This document shows, in pieces, positions 32,703 to 44,413 of a stretch of DNA of 64,000 nt (its first letter is position 1; every line of letters begins with the position of its first letter). The stretch is from contig JASWHV010000001.1 in NCBI GenBank assembly GCA_030760725.1, positions 28,145,928 to 28,209,927 of the forward strand, in the 5' to 3' direction. Under the pieces are notes generated by a model. That model saw nothing but the letters and a program-made list of their open reading frames with translations. It was not told where the DNA came from and made no database searches. This stretch comes from Neostapfia colusana (taxonomy: Eukaryota > Streptophyta > Magnoliopsida > Poales > Poaceae). Position numbers and translations under genes: made by a program.

Positions 32703-35700
32703 TGTAACAGCCCTGATACCACGCTGTGAGGGACAGGACCTCGTTGGGTGGTGCCGTGTTATGCGGCACCCAACAGCACACGGGTTGACGAAACACATCA
32801 CATTACATAAATGAATTGCGGAAGCGTACAGAAGTATTTTTACAAATAAATGTATCAAAGTAAGCTACAGCGGAAGACTATCACTCTCACGACTCATTTC
32901 TAAGCTAGCAACAAGGAAACAATCCAGCCCACGGATGTTTCTCACTAGCAACATGAAGAACAATCTGCAGCAGCGAGGATGCTCTTTGAGTAAGCACTCG
33001 GAGGTTCCCGAGTCTCATCGGTATCCCTTCTCGTAAGCATGAAGCCAAATACCTGCAAAACAACTCGGATAGCATCCGTGAGCATAACGCTCAGCAAGAC
33101 TTAACCGTCACCCTAAATATGAAACTCTATGTGAGGATATGAACCTAATATAGGATGGCATAAGCATAATTAAACTCGCCTAAAAGTGAATCCTTATTTT
33201 CAGATATTAATTGCAGCATTTTAAGTAACCTTGGGCATGCCACATCGGGAGTCCACAATCAAACAAGAAACGCTTTCGCCCGATGTAAATTGCTCATGGA
33301 ATAAAAGAATCGAGTTTGCGCTAGTCTATTCATCAAGATCCAATACAACGCTAGTATAAAACTTCAAACCAACGTGATTAGTTCCTTTCTCATGCAAGTT
33401 CTTACTACGTCACGATTGTGAGAACAAGTATGCTCGGTCCATTCCGCGAGCGACGGTGATTCGAATCAATAACACCCGGACTACACGACACGTACGCCCG
33501 TACTCGACGTTGCCTACAGCAACCATCACTGACGTCGTACGCGGCAGCCTTTCTCCCGTTTCACCCCCGTTGAATCGATCAAATCGCCCCGTACAGTAGC
33601 CACTCTCATGGTGCACCTACCGACGTGAGATGTCATGAGAATGTTCCCCACATACTGCACATTGGCCGTCCGCCTGAGGCGACCTAAAAAGGCCCAACGA
33701 CAGCTTTCCGTGGTACATCAGTTTACTAGGTCCCTAATAACAGCATGAGTCCGGTACACAACTCAAACTTGTTCAACAGGACCGCATACGGATCGGTCCT
33801 TGACCGACACGGACAGGTCTATAGCACCCAGGCCCCTATGTCCTGCTGCCCCTACAACCTTCCGGTCTCAACTTTAACTTGCTAATTCATTTATGAACCA
33901 ATCCCGTATGCCCCTGTTGTTCCTGAACCTGCGAGTAGCATCTCACCACTCGAGTTCTACCGAACCTTACTTAAGCATGGCAGTTCTACACGGTGTAAAG
34001 ACACATACCCAATACTCTATGGGTTCATTTGGTTATGCAAGAGGAGTATCAAACACTAGACCTAATGCACAATTCATATCTTAACCGAAAGTGAATACAA
34101 AAAAAATTTAACAGTTGTTAAATGCAAACCGGAGCTTGCCTGTTTTGCAGGGTAGTCGTATATAATCAGTTAGTGTCCTTGTTGATCTACCCTTGACTCT
34201 CCGGAGCTTGATCCACTTCAATGAATCACTCCTTTGAATCCCCTTCGTTGTGGTTCCTATTGAAATGCATATGCACATGTTTTATAGAATGTAATGGAAA
34301 GAAGTTATAGAATGAAGTTCTTAGTAACAGAGGTTGTGTGGAAAAGCCAAGAACGGCTTGGTTTGCCTCTGTTGTGCAAAGAAACAGAAATGATTTACAT
34401 TGATCTTACTATCTTAGCTATACACTAACTATTTTCTCTAATGAACATAATAGATGAGCTGAAAAGATTTGAGTGCAACTGAAGAACAAGAACTCCAATG
34501 GCCTCAAAACTTTTACAGCAGGTTCTATACTACCTAAGGGTTTAGCTTGCCAAATTGCAGCTAAGGTGGAGTCCAATTGTGTTCTCCATAATTCTCACAA
34601 AGTCCTTCATGTATTCCCACCCATACATAAGTATGGAGAATAAGCACAGTGAGTTCAAAGGCTCAACTTGAGCTGATAATTTACCTGTGAGTTCTTGGTC
34701 ACATGAAAGTAATCTGGTCCAAAATTCAGCCCTTTTACTTGAGTAGTTCTTCCAGAACAATTCTTTAAGCATTCCTACTCAAAAGAATTAATTCTGAAGT
34801 AATGTGCATTTTCATGCTCAATTGAGTGAACTACAGTTTCAAGTATGTCTCATAGAGCTTGCCTAAATTTTCCTATGACTTTTGGAGCTATGGATTGCCC
34901 AGAATATATTTTACAAGTGGGAAACATTTTCTGAAAATGTTCCTGGACTCTTATGAACACAGCAAATTGTATTTATCAAATTGTTACTCAAATGATCTCC
35001 AAATGAGCTGAACTTTTGCTAGAAGGTCAATACTAGGCTAAAGAATATTCTGGCAAAATTTGAGGATTTTTGGATAATCCAAACTCCCTCAATAATTCTT
35101 TTTCATTAAACCTTCATGGAATTTTCCAGAATATAATATTAACTTTCATACAAATCTGAGTTCACATTTGGATAGAACTCTGAAAGATGAATCCAACCCA
35201 ATTGGAATCACTCAACTTTGAGGTTTCTACAGAGAGATATGAATTTCCAAAGTTTGAGCAACAACTGGAATTATTTTCCTACTGAAAACTCCACTGGGCC
35301 CGCTTATTTAAATTCCAGCCACTAGAATTGAAGCCACACCGGGACCATGGGGTTTTGCGCGCCAGCACACAGGATCCCGGCCACACCCGATCGGAGGTTT
35401 AAAATTTGAGCTGCTGACAGCCGGGACCCACCCCTTCTTCAACCTCCCGATCCGATTTCGCGTGCGCGCCGCTGCTACCTCGCCGGAGCGAATCCCCCTC
35501 GTCGGATCACTGCTGCCGACCACCGCACGAGTTAGGACTCGCCGCCAGGAGGTTTGTGACGCCGAGGAACACGACTGTGGGTTGTGCTCGAGCTGCCGGT
35601 GGCCGGAACTAGCTCGGCGACGTGCGGCGGCTACTGTTGTGGTTCGGCGCCGTCGCCCGAGGTCTCCAGCCCGCCAAAACCTGTGCCAACGAGCTCTACA

Positions 35701-37031
35701 GTACCAGTGGGTCTTAGGAAGAACCGACATGGTCGCAAACTTGCTCCGAAACGGCCGCAAGTGGGTTGTCATCGTGCGACCGAATGGGTCCGCCATGAAC
35801 TCCCTCAGTAGAGCTCGAAATTCGTCGGTCTGAGACGTTTTCATGCGATGGATGCTAATGGAATTTTGATCGCCGGCTAATCCAGCATCTACGTGCAAGA
35901 TTTGATAACCTACGGAGGATCAGAGAAGGAGAATTTTAAGGAACTGTACCGGAAGCTCGGGATGAGGCCGCCGGAGCAAAACTTCAAAATTCGCCGTCAA
36001 TAGCTCACGACATGGCCTGAGCTTTGGGTGAGAGCAGCGCGGTGGCCGTGCGCTCCCGTTGCCGCCCTTGCTTGGCCGTGAAGACCGCTGTGGCGAGCTG
36101 CCCACGTGCGCCCAATCACTTTCTTGAACTAGGTCGCCGCTGTGGCGGTGGTTCTCGGGCACAGGAGGCCGAAGCTTGCTTGCTTTCGGGTCAAGGAGGT
36201 GGAGGCCGAGCTCGGATCAATGTTTAGCAGCTAGGGGAGGAGGGGGCGCGACATTTCCGCGGTTTCTTGAGCAAGCCGAGGCAGCGGAGGTGAGGCACTC
36301 GGTTCTCGGTTTGTTTGCGAGGAGAAGAAGGCAGCTGGGTTTTGCTCTGATCAGAGGGGATTATCACGCCGAGGGAACCGCCTCTGGGTGCCAGCACTCG
36401 GGCGAAAACAACAGGAGGTGGCGCGGTGAGTCCCTTTCGGTGGCGCCCGGCAGCTCTCGGAGGCTTCGAGCAGAACAGAGGCAAAAATCATTTTCTTCAT
36501 GTGCAAGTCTGGTCCCCAGCTCAATGACATGTGGGTCCCACCCCACAATCTCCTTTCAAAATATCTCCTTAAGTTAATCCTTCCCAACTCCACAATTCTG
36601 AGTTTAAAAGGTGGGCTAGAATTTGAATTCTCCAAATTCAGTTTGAATTTGCATGACAAATTTGAATTTGGTTAGAATTTGCAAATGCTTCTCTTTAACT
36701 CCTTTTTGAGCCCACCCCACAAATGAAAAGTTTGTGATCAAACTTTTCCCTACAAATTCCAACTATATGGCTGCATGTTTATTCAAAGTTTTTGGCCACC
36801 ACATGTGTGAACTTTGAATTCTAAATCTGATTTTCAAACTTACATGCAAGAGGTATTTAACTCCTTATTAGTTCAACACTTTGAAATAAAAATGTGAGCC
36901 TCATTTTGGATGCTCATCCATGTATTACTTTGCATGAAGTAAAGTTTTAGCAAGTCCCATTTTTCATGTCTTTGCCACACACATGAATTCAAACCTAGGT
37001 TTTATATATACATATTTTTGGGACTTTTACA
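32703..37031 (-). mobile_element. Solo LTR D (4.3 kb, reverse orientation)
   Basis: On the minus strand it starts TGTAAAAGTCCC and ends GGGCTGTTACA. It is flanked by a perfect AAGGT duplication (32698-32702 and 37032-37036), and the B LTR continues cleanly on both sides. It has an AGGCAAGC module (34134-34141), a TGAGCATAACGCTCA hairpin (about 33079-33093) and a GGGTGGTGCCG...CGGCACCC hairpin (32743-32774). No pol is present. Oddly, its last bases contain GTGGTATCAGGGCTG, a primer-site-like sequence inside the element end. The start resembles element E's LTR (TGTAAAGGTCCC). Open frames in its GC-rich part (35300-36600) match nothing I know. Confidence 0.8.
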
Positions 37032-37868
37032 AAGGTTGCTGCATACAACGTAAGAAAGAGCTCTTGTGTGAGTCTTTCGAGGCGGGTGTATGTGTCGTGT
37101 GTTCCGTGTATGTCCTGATTCGAATCACCGTCCCTCGCGGTTATATGAGTACCACTTGTTCACTGAATTGTGACGTAGTAATTACTTCCAGATGAAGTGA
37201 GATAAATCATTGCTGTTGTGAAGTTCTTAAGTTCATTGTATTGCAAACCATGTATGCTATAGTTGTAGAGCTCACTAAGTTTATCTTCCACTTTGGGCAT
37301 AACCACATCGAAGGAAAGCATTTCTTGTTTGATTGTGGATTTCCGATGTGAGGGCTTCCTAAGGCATATTAATCTGCTGCTATAAAACTGAAAGTGAGTA
37401 TTAACATGTAGGTGTGTCTTTATTGCAACATATTTGTCCTATATTATAAATTTCTGCATGTGAGTTTAATGTTAGGAGTGTCGGTTAAGTCGTGCTGAGC
37501 CATCATGCTCACAATTGCATTAATCGTGTTTTGCAGGTTATATAAAATTTACTATGAAGATGGTTGTACGGTGAGACATCAGAGTCTCACCGTAAACCCT
37601 GCCGCTGCACTCACCTTTGTGGAAGCTAGTAAGAAGCGTCCACGGGCTGGACGTCTTCTCTTTTGCATAGTTAGGACTGAGAGTTCGTGTGTATGTATAT
37701 TCCGCTGCGTGTATCTTCGTGGTACATTATTTTGTAAATGACACTATGTTGATAAATAAAAGACTTTGTACGTTTATGGTTCTTTTCGTGTATGCTGTTT
37801 GGTGCCGCATCGCACGACACCACCCAATGTGTATCCTGGAGTGCGGATCCTGGAAGGGGTTCCCCACA
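37032..37868 (+). repeat. 5' LTR of B, second part
   Basis: This continues the B LTR from the second AAGGT. Bases 37037-37166 match 57710-57839. The rest has no copy here because the second LTR is truncated. It ends GGTTCCCCACA, four bases before the primer site. It includes TGAGC...GCTCA (37496-37511), a perfect 11-bp hairpin (37567-37594) and a GGTGCCGCAT...ACACCACCC inverted pair (about 37800-37827). Confidence 0.8.
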
Positions 37869-37872
37869 GGCG

Positions 37873-37890
37873 TGGTATCAGAGCCGCATT
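37873..37890 (+). other. Primer binding site of B (tRNA-iMet)
   Basis: TGGTATCAGAGCCGCATTG follows the LTR end CACA after GGCG. This is the usual initiator-Met primer site. Confidence 0.88.
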
Positions 37891-39626
37891 GGGAATAGCA
37901 CGCATGAAAAGAGCTTATTTTAGAAAACTTAGAAGTATACGAGTGAGGAACATATAGTATGCCCACATAAGGACAATTAATAGCATAGTTACTTAAGGTG
38001 GCAAGCTAACAATATGTTAATATTCAGTATTTCAATTCTGTAACGATGCACCTACGTGGAGGTAAGCATGGTCAGGAATGCCACTGAAAGCGGATCAATT
38101 TCGGTTGGCTCCCCTGACGAGGAAAGTGGTTTAGGGTATAGGTCTCACAGCTTGGTGTGAGACGTCAGTATAAAACTCTTGAACTCTTCATGTTCCTGAG
38201 TTCAAATGAAACGTTGGTCCCTGGCGTGCATTAGGCAAGAAAGTGGAAACCCCATCGTGTGGCCGGTAACGCGATAGTGTGTTCTTCTAGAAATAGCCTA
38301 GGAGGACATACGCAGCGCTTGCCATCGGCGTGCCCTGCAGGGCAGTAGGTGATATCTGTTGGATTGATAAAATTCCCAACCGTGACGACCCGTTTGCGCT
38401 CTACTCGGGTTCCTCGTCGTGTGGTGTGAAAACGTGACCATGTACCTTGAGACGTGGCTTGACTCAAGGACGGCCCGTATGGCAATGATATGGGGCGTAT
38501 GTTTTTACTATGATATGGACCTGCCTGAAATGGAAAACCTCTTGTGTGCATCATTATTGATTGTTTTTCTGCAGGTACTTGACCACGTTAGAACCTTGCG
38601 TTTAGAAAACTTGTGTGAGTGATCGTTATAGTGCCACCCCTTGAGACGTATAAGCCGGTGTAATGCCGGTTAGGATTTTTGATTATGTGAGGAAACGTAG
38701 TACCGTGATATGTTTCAACTGCATGAAAAATGAAGTTTTTGAAGAAAAGAGTAATTTTGGAGTCTAGGATTCCATTAGGGGTTAATGAACTCCTATATTA
38801 AACTGAGTCAATTGGGAGTATAGTTTCCATCTCAAACATTTAGAAACAAATTCCCCTGTTTTTAGCAGAATTTTTGCTGAACCTGAACAGGACATAACTT
38901 TTAATTGGTTGAACCAATTGAGGTCAGGGATACATTTATGGAAAGTTTTTGAAGTCTTCTACAACTTTTCTGTATAAATCCAGAACAGAATCTCCCATCA
39001 AATGGATGAAAATCTCATATGAGTGTTAACTGTCCAAAAACAGAGCAGCCCAAAAATGCTCTCTGGATTTTTCTGTAAATCAACCATAACTTCTTGTAGA
39101 AAAAAAATCTAAGGGTCATGTAAGACACCGTTGGAAATTTTGTGGTATGTGCTACGACTTTGTAGTTTAAAGTTTCTACAGATTTGGGGTAGAACTTCAT
39201 GAAATCTTGCGGACAAAACAGACACTTTCAGAGGAGGTGCTGCCAAAATTGTTCCAGATTTCTATCAACTTTGAAATATCATAACTCCTGATATAGAATT
39301 GATATGAAGGCAAATAAATACTCGTTGGAAATATATTGAAATTATCCAAAACTTCTATATTCAACTTGAGACATGAAACTGCCATTTTCGTAATCAAATT
39401 CTGGGATTAAGGCCAAATGGTTATTCTGAACAGAGCATTGCTCATTGCCCATGTAACTTGAGGTTTGTTGTGGACATGAAGGTTTTTATACTTCTCTAAG
39501 ATCCATGACATATTCCTTTGTTATCTTTCATCATTCCTTGTTGTTAGTTGGAATGTTTGACAAACTTGACCAAACAGAGCAGCAGTAACATATCATCGCA
39601 AGTTGCAAAGAAATTCCATGGTCAGC
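37891..39626 (+). other. Leader and gag position of B, no recognisable gag
   Basis: A chromovirus should have gag here, but none of the expected motifs (WW region, LKQGSM, CCHC knuckle) can be read in any frame. Bases 37891-38640 look like leader, with an 8-bp hairpin GTCTCACA/TGTGAGAC (38142-38163). Bases 38640-39540 are AT-rich and resemble LTR-type filler. Gag was probably deleted or replaced. Confidence 0.55.
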
Positions 39627-41156
39627 CAAGGAGGACAGCACTGAAAGTGGGAACTATATGGCAGTTGAAGATGTTCCCGTGGGAGAACCCATGTTTGCGG
39701 GTATGTTCAGCCTACGGGATTAGCCCATGTTCGTGTTGTTCGACTCGGGTGCCACACATGATTTTGTCAGCAAAGATTACGTGGTTAAGCACCAAATATC
39801 ACCAACCACCTTGGCCGCATCTTATCAGATTAATTCATCGGGAGGTAGTAGGACAGCGGGCAGGATTGTTGCTCGCGCGCCTCTATGTTTGGATGGGCAG
39901 ATATATCCTACTACTCTTATCATCCTGGAAGGCTTGTTGATTGACATAATCTTGGGAATGGCTTGGTTAACACATCACCAAGCTATCTTCGATATTAGTT
40001 CACGAACGGTGCAGCTGAATTCCAGGAGGCACGGGCAACACATGTTGAATCTGAGAAATGTTGCACCGGAAGTTACTGCTGTACACAACGTTGAAGCTAA
40101 GAAACTGAAGGACATTCCAGTGGTCCTGGAATATCCGGACGTGTTTCCCGATGATCTACCGGGCATGCCGCCGAACGTGAGGTGGAGTTCAAAATTGAAC
40201 TAGCACCGGGAACCACACTCATATCTCGGAGGCCGTATAAAATGGCACCGAAGGAACTTGCGGAGCTGAAGGAGCAGCTGCATGATTTGTTAAGCAAAGG
40301 CTTCATTCGACCCAGTTCATCACCGTGGGGATGCTTCACGCTGTTCGTCAAGAAAAAGGACGAGACATTTAGGCTATGTGTGAACTATCGTCCACTCAAT
40401 GCCGTAACTATCAAGAACAAGTATCCACTACCACGTATCAATATGCTTTTCGATCAACTAGTGGGTTCTAAGGTTTTCTCGAAGATGGATCTTTGCTCTG
40501 GATATCCTCAGATCAAAATCCGGGCGGAAGACATACCCAAGACGGCATTCTCGACGAGATACGGGTTATATGAGTATTTCGTCATGTCATTCGGACTCAC
40601 TAATGCTCCGGCTCATTTTATGTACTTGATAAATTCAATCTTCATGCCGGAGTTGGACAAGTTTGTTGTGGTCTTCATAGACGATATCTTGGTATATTCT
40701 AAGTCGGAGGAAGAACACGCTGAACATCTGCATATTGTGCTCCAACGTCTACGGGATCACAAACTATATGCAAAATTCAGCAAGTGCGAGTTTTGGATCA
40801 ACCAAATGCCATTTCTTGGGCACATTATTTCTGCAGAGGGCATTGCAGTTGATCCGAGCAAGATTGTCCAAGTGCTGAATTGGAGTTCGCCAAAATCTGT
40901 CCACGAACTCCATAGCTTTCTCAGTTTAGCGGGTAACTACCGGAGATTCATTCCAAATTTCTCCAAAGTTTCTAAACCGATGACGGAACTTCTGAAGAAA
41001 GGAAAGAAATATGTGTGGAGTGAAGCATATGAGGAGGCGTTCAAGGCATTGGTAAAGCATCTCACAACAGTCCCCGTCTTGGCGCAGCCCGACACAACTA
41101 CGGCTTTTGATGTTTATTGCGATGCATCCGACATCGGCCTTGGCTGTGTGCTTATG
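39627..41156 (+). pseudogene. Element B protease-RT-RNase H N-part, broken
   Basis: The aspartic protease motif VLFDSGATHDF is at about 39733, followed by DIILGMAWL. The pol linker EYPDVFPDDLPGMPP follows, and then a one-base frameshift near 40180. RT runs from EFKIELAPGT through KDETFRLCVNYRPLN, KMDLCSGYPQIKI, YGLYEYFVMSFGLTNAP and the catalytic FIDDILVYSK. RNase H starts at FDVYCDASDIGLGCVLM, where element C interrupts (TSD TTATG). The catalytic Asp pair of RT is kept. The segment continues at 52678. Confidence 0.9.
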
Positions 41157-44100
41157 TGTCACACCCGGTATTCCATAAGAATACCCGAGCGTATACTCAC
41201 ATGTATGCCAGGATCAGTTGACTCATACATGTGCCGACAAGATTGTAATATCATTATATTACAAGCCAAGTTCAACATACAACATAATATTACATCATAG
41301 TACATGAAATATCAAATAAGAGTACCACTACACTATAACACAACAGCGGAAGACTACATTGTGGGTGCTCCAGTTCCACAGGCGTTGCCCGAGGGTTACG
41401 CCAACCTAAAACAACTCCTCGGGATCGAAGTCCTCCTCGTCAAAGTCTATGTCCTCATTTGCACCTGAGCAGCATATGATATCCAACAAAAGCAAGTTTG
41501 AGTACCAAAGGTACTCAGCAAGTGTAGGAAAGAATGTTATGAAGGCCAATAGCAAGGAAAGGCTAACATGGTTAAGCACTATGCATTAATCCTAATCCTT
41601 AGCTTTGATTAGCAACCTATCTTACTAAGTGATAATCCCACCATCATCATAATTAAGTCATTAATGTTAGGTTACACCACCCAACAACTTCTTTTGACTC
41701 ACATCCATGTTTCTCTAATCATGGACAAGTCCAAGCCGCTCTTGACCGTGAGCACGGCTGTCATGACAGTTTGGTTCTCTGCAGAGATTGTACCACTTTA
41801 CCCACAAGTAGTGATTTCATCCCCTGTTGCCAGGTGGACTAAGAAACCTCCCTGATATCCGTGGTTGCAAGCCACATTACCCACTTCCTTTGGTGTGCGA
41901 TCAGGAGATCACTACATGGCCTTTACAAAGGGTCTACCGGCAAGTACAAGCCCACTGAGGTTTCACCGCTGTAGTTCCTGGGAGTAACCCTCCCCTACAG
42001 AAGCCCCCTCTTGAGCCTTGCAGTTCCCAGGGCAGTCAAAAATGGACTCCCATTCCCCGCACCATCCAAACACTCGTACTATACCGGCAAACTCCTAATT
42101 AATTGGCCAAGCTGCCCCATCTCAGTCTTGTGGTGGCACTGTAAAGCCGGGTTAACTGTTCCATGAACCGGTCCTTAGAATCTAGGACAGACACTAACTC
42201 ATTCCCGAGTCTCGTGCACGAAGCACCAACCAAACAACCAGCCTGTCTAGATTCTTAATACCATGACACACTCTTGTGTCTTTCATATAATTCCACAAGA
42301 CGGGTACATCAATGTTTCATTCATTCTCTAAGTTCTAAGCATGGCTAAGCACATAAAATGATAACCAACAATTATCAACTAAGTCCCTCCATGGCTTAAC
42401 AAGGAATGATAAGGGAATATAACTATGGAAACAACCTAAATTAGGTTTCATGTTAATGACATCATGCAAATAATCTAACTATTCATCCTAGAATAGGAAC
42501 AAAGTGGTCAAGGAACACTTGCCTTTGAAGGAAGGGTGATTCACTTCAAATTCTTGCTCTTGAAGATTTGGGTGTAGTTCTTGACTTGGTTCTAGCCATT
42601 CATATGCACATAAAACAATGCCAAACATGCCATAAGGATCCTATCAATGTATTTACAATCATATATGTTTGTATACACACATGCACCTATTGTTTTTGTA
42701 TCATTTCATGTGGGTTAGATTGAAAATAAATTTCAATTGGGTACTTATATTCCTTCTACTTTATTATTGCCACAGCCAAACACTCATTTTCAGTTTGTGA
42801 GATGTTTTGAATAAATTTTTAGAATTTTATAAGTATATATGTAAATTCTTATAATTAATTAAATCCTAGAAATCATTTAAATTATTACTATAATGATTTT
42901 CAGAACTCATATTTCTATTTTCTGCATTTCAGAACCTATTTAAGCATTTAGAACAGTTTCCAAAATTTTTCTTTAATGTATACTATTTTTATTTATTTTT
43001 CAGTATTTATTTAATACCTAAAAATGCATTTTCAGTCATTTAAATAATTATTCTGGACTACAGAAACTTAAAATACAGAAAAGTATAAAACAGAATAGTC
43101 TTATACTAATTAATAAATTTCTACAATTTCCTAACACCTATATTGTTTTTATTTTGATTTTTCAGAATTAATTTAACACTAAATAAATATTTTCAGTTTC
43201 TAAAAGTTATTATTTCTAATTTCAGAATTTGTTTTCTGTTCAGAATGTTTTAACAATGCTTTTAATAAATTTCCCACATTTTCCAGAGATTATTTAGCCT
43301 TATTTGATTAATTACAGAATTAAAACAAACTTTTAAAACTGATTAGGGCTAATTTGTAACAATTTCAAACTTTCCAGGGTTCAGATTGAATTGTCATAAC
43401 TGTTTACCAAATTTCTAAAAAGCACAGGGGCTATTTGGCTAATCCAAAGTAAATTTCCAATTTTCTATGAGCTTAGTGTTGATTCTGTAAGAATCAGGGG
43501 CTGTTTCCTATTTGTTTAAATCCCTAGGGGTCGCTCTGTGAAATTTCCAATGTATATAACTGTTTTGAATGTGGGCCGTTGGATCTGAGATCAACGGCCC
43601 AGATTTAAATAACAGAACCGGTACGCACGTTCTAATCTGAACCGTTCACGCGAGATGGACGCTCCCGATTATGCCACGTCGCCCTAACCCCTTCTTCCCC
43701 GCGTCCGGCGGCCGCGCGATCGCCGGCGAGCGGCGGCGGTGGCCGGAACCTCTCGGTTTTTGCCGTTTCTCCACCATTTCTTAATCTACTTGCACCAGAA
43801 GAGAGAGGAGAGTGTGGAGAACTCACCTAGGGGGGTTTTGGAGACCGAATTTGGCCGGAGAACGGTGATCGACGGCGACAGTGGAGGATCTCCGGTGATC
43901 TTTGTCAGGGTGATCTTCCAAGCGATGACCTCAGTTGTTTTTCGTCGGGAATCACTCCTGGTGTCCTTGTGACGACGCAGGGGACCCCAGAAATGAGAAT
44001 TCGAGTGTATTTTCGAGGAATTGGAGAAAGGGGTGGTTTTTCCAATCGGGAGGAATTGGGGCGGTTTCTGCGGGGAAAATGACCGGGGGTCGGCTGTTTA

Positions 44101-44330
44101 AATAGATGGGGAGGAGGCGGCAGCGTGGGGCGCGGCGGTTGCTGCAGAGGCGCCGAGTTTCACACGTGACCGAAGCAATTCATCCACATGCGATAATAGA
44201 ACGGTAAGGAGAGGGAGAGAGAGAGGGAGGCGGTTGCTCGGGGAAGAAAACTGTCGGCTGGGCCCTAGGGCAGTGGGGAAAGAGAGAGGGAGGGGAGTTT
44301 GTCACGTTTTTGTAAAATTTGGGTGTTACA
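41157..44330 (-). repeat. 3' LTR of C (3174 bp)
   Basis: On the minus strand it starts TGTAACACCCAAATTTTAC and ends ACCGGGTGTGACA. It contains the AGGCAAGT module (42517-42524), the GAGTAC/GTACTC hairpin (41500-41516) and a TATA-like CTATTTAAAC (44096-44105, minus). Bases 42738-43530 are absent from the 5' copy. Confidence 0.92.
44096..44105 (-). promoter_or_regulatory. TATA-like box in the C LTR
   Basis: CTATTTAAAC (minus strand) lies between an AT-poor upstream block and a GC-rich downstream block. The same box is at 52437-52446 in the 5' LTR, where it would drive element RNA. Confidence 0.5.
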
Positions 44331-44350
44331 AACTCTACCCCCCTTAAGAA
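44331..44350 (-). other. Polypurine tract of C
   Basis: On the minus strand CTTAAGGGGGGTAGAGTT directly precedes the 3' LTR. CTCGAGGACGAGATTTT lies just upstream, as in element A. Confidence 0.88.
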
Positions 44351-44413
44351 AAAATCTCGTCCTCGAGATTTTGTAATTATAAAGGAAATAAATTGGGAAA
44401 TTGTGACTTGAGT

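Noticed and set aside
35308..36659. Open frames in solo LTR D (up to 196 codons)
   Set aside because: They lie in the GC-rich centre of the LTR, on both strands, without recognisable motifs.
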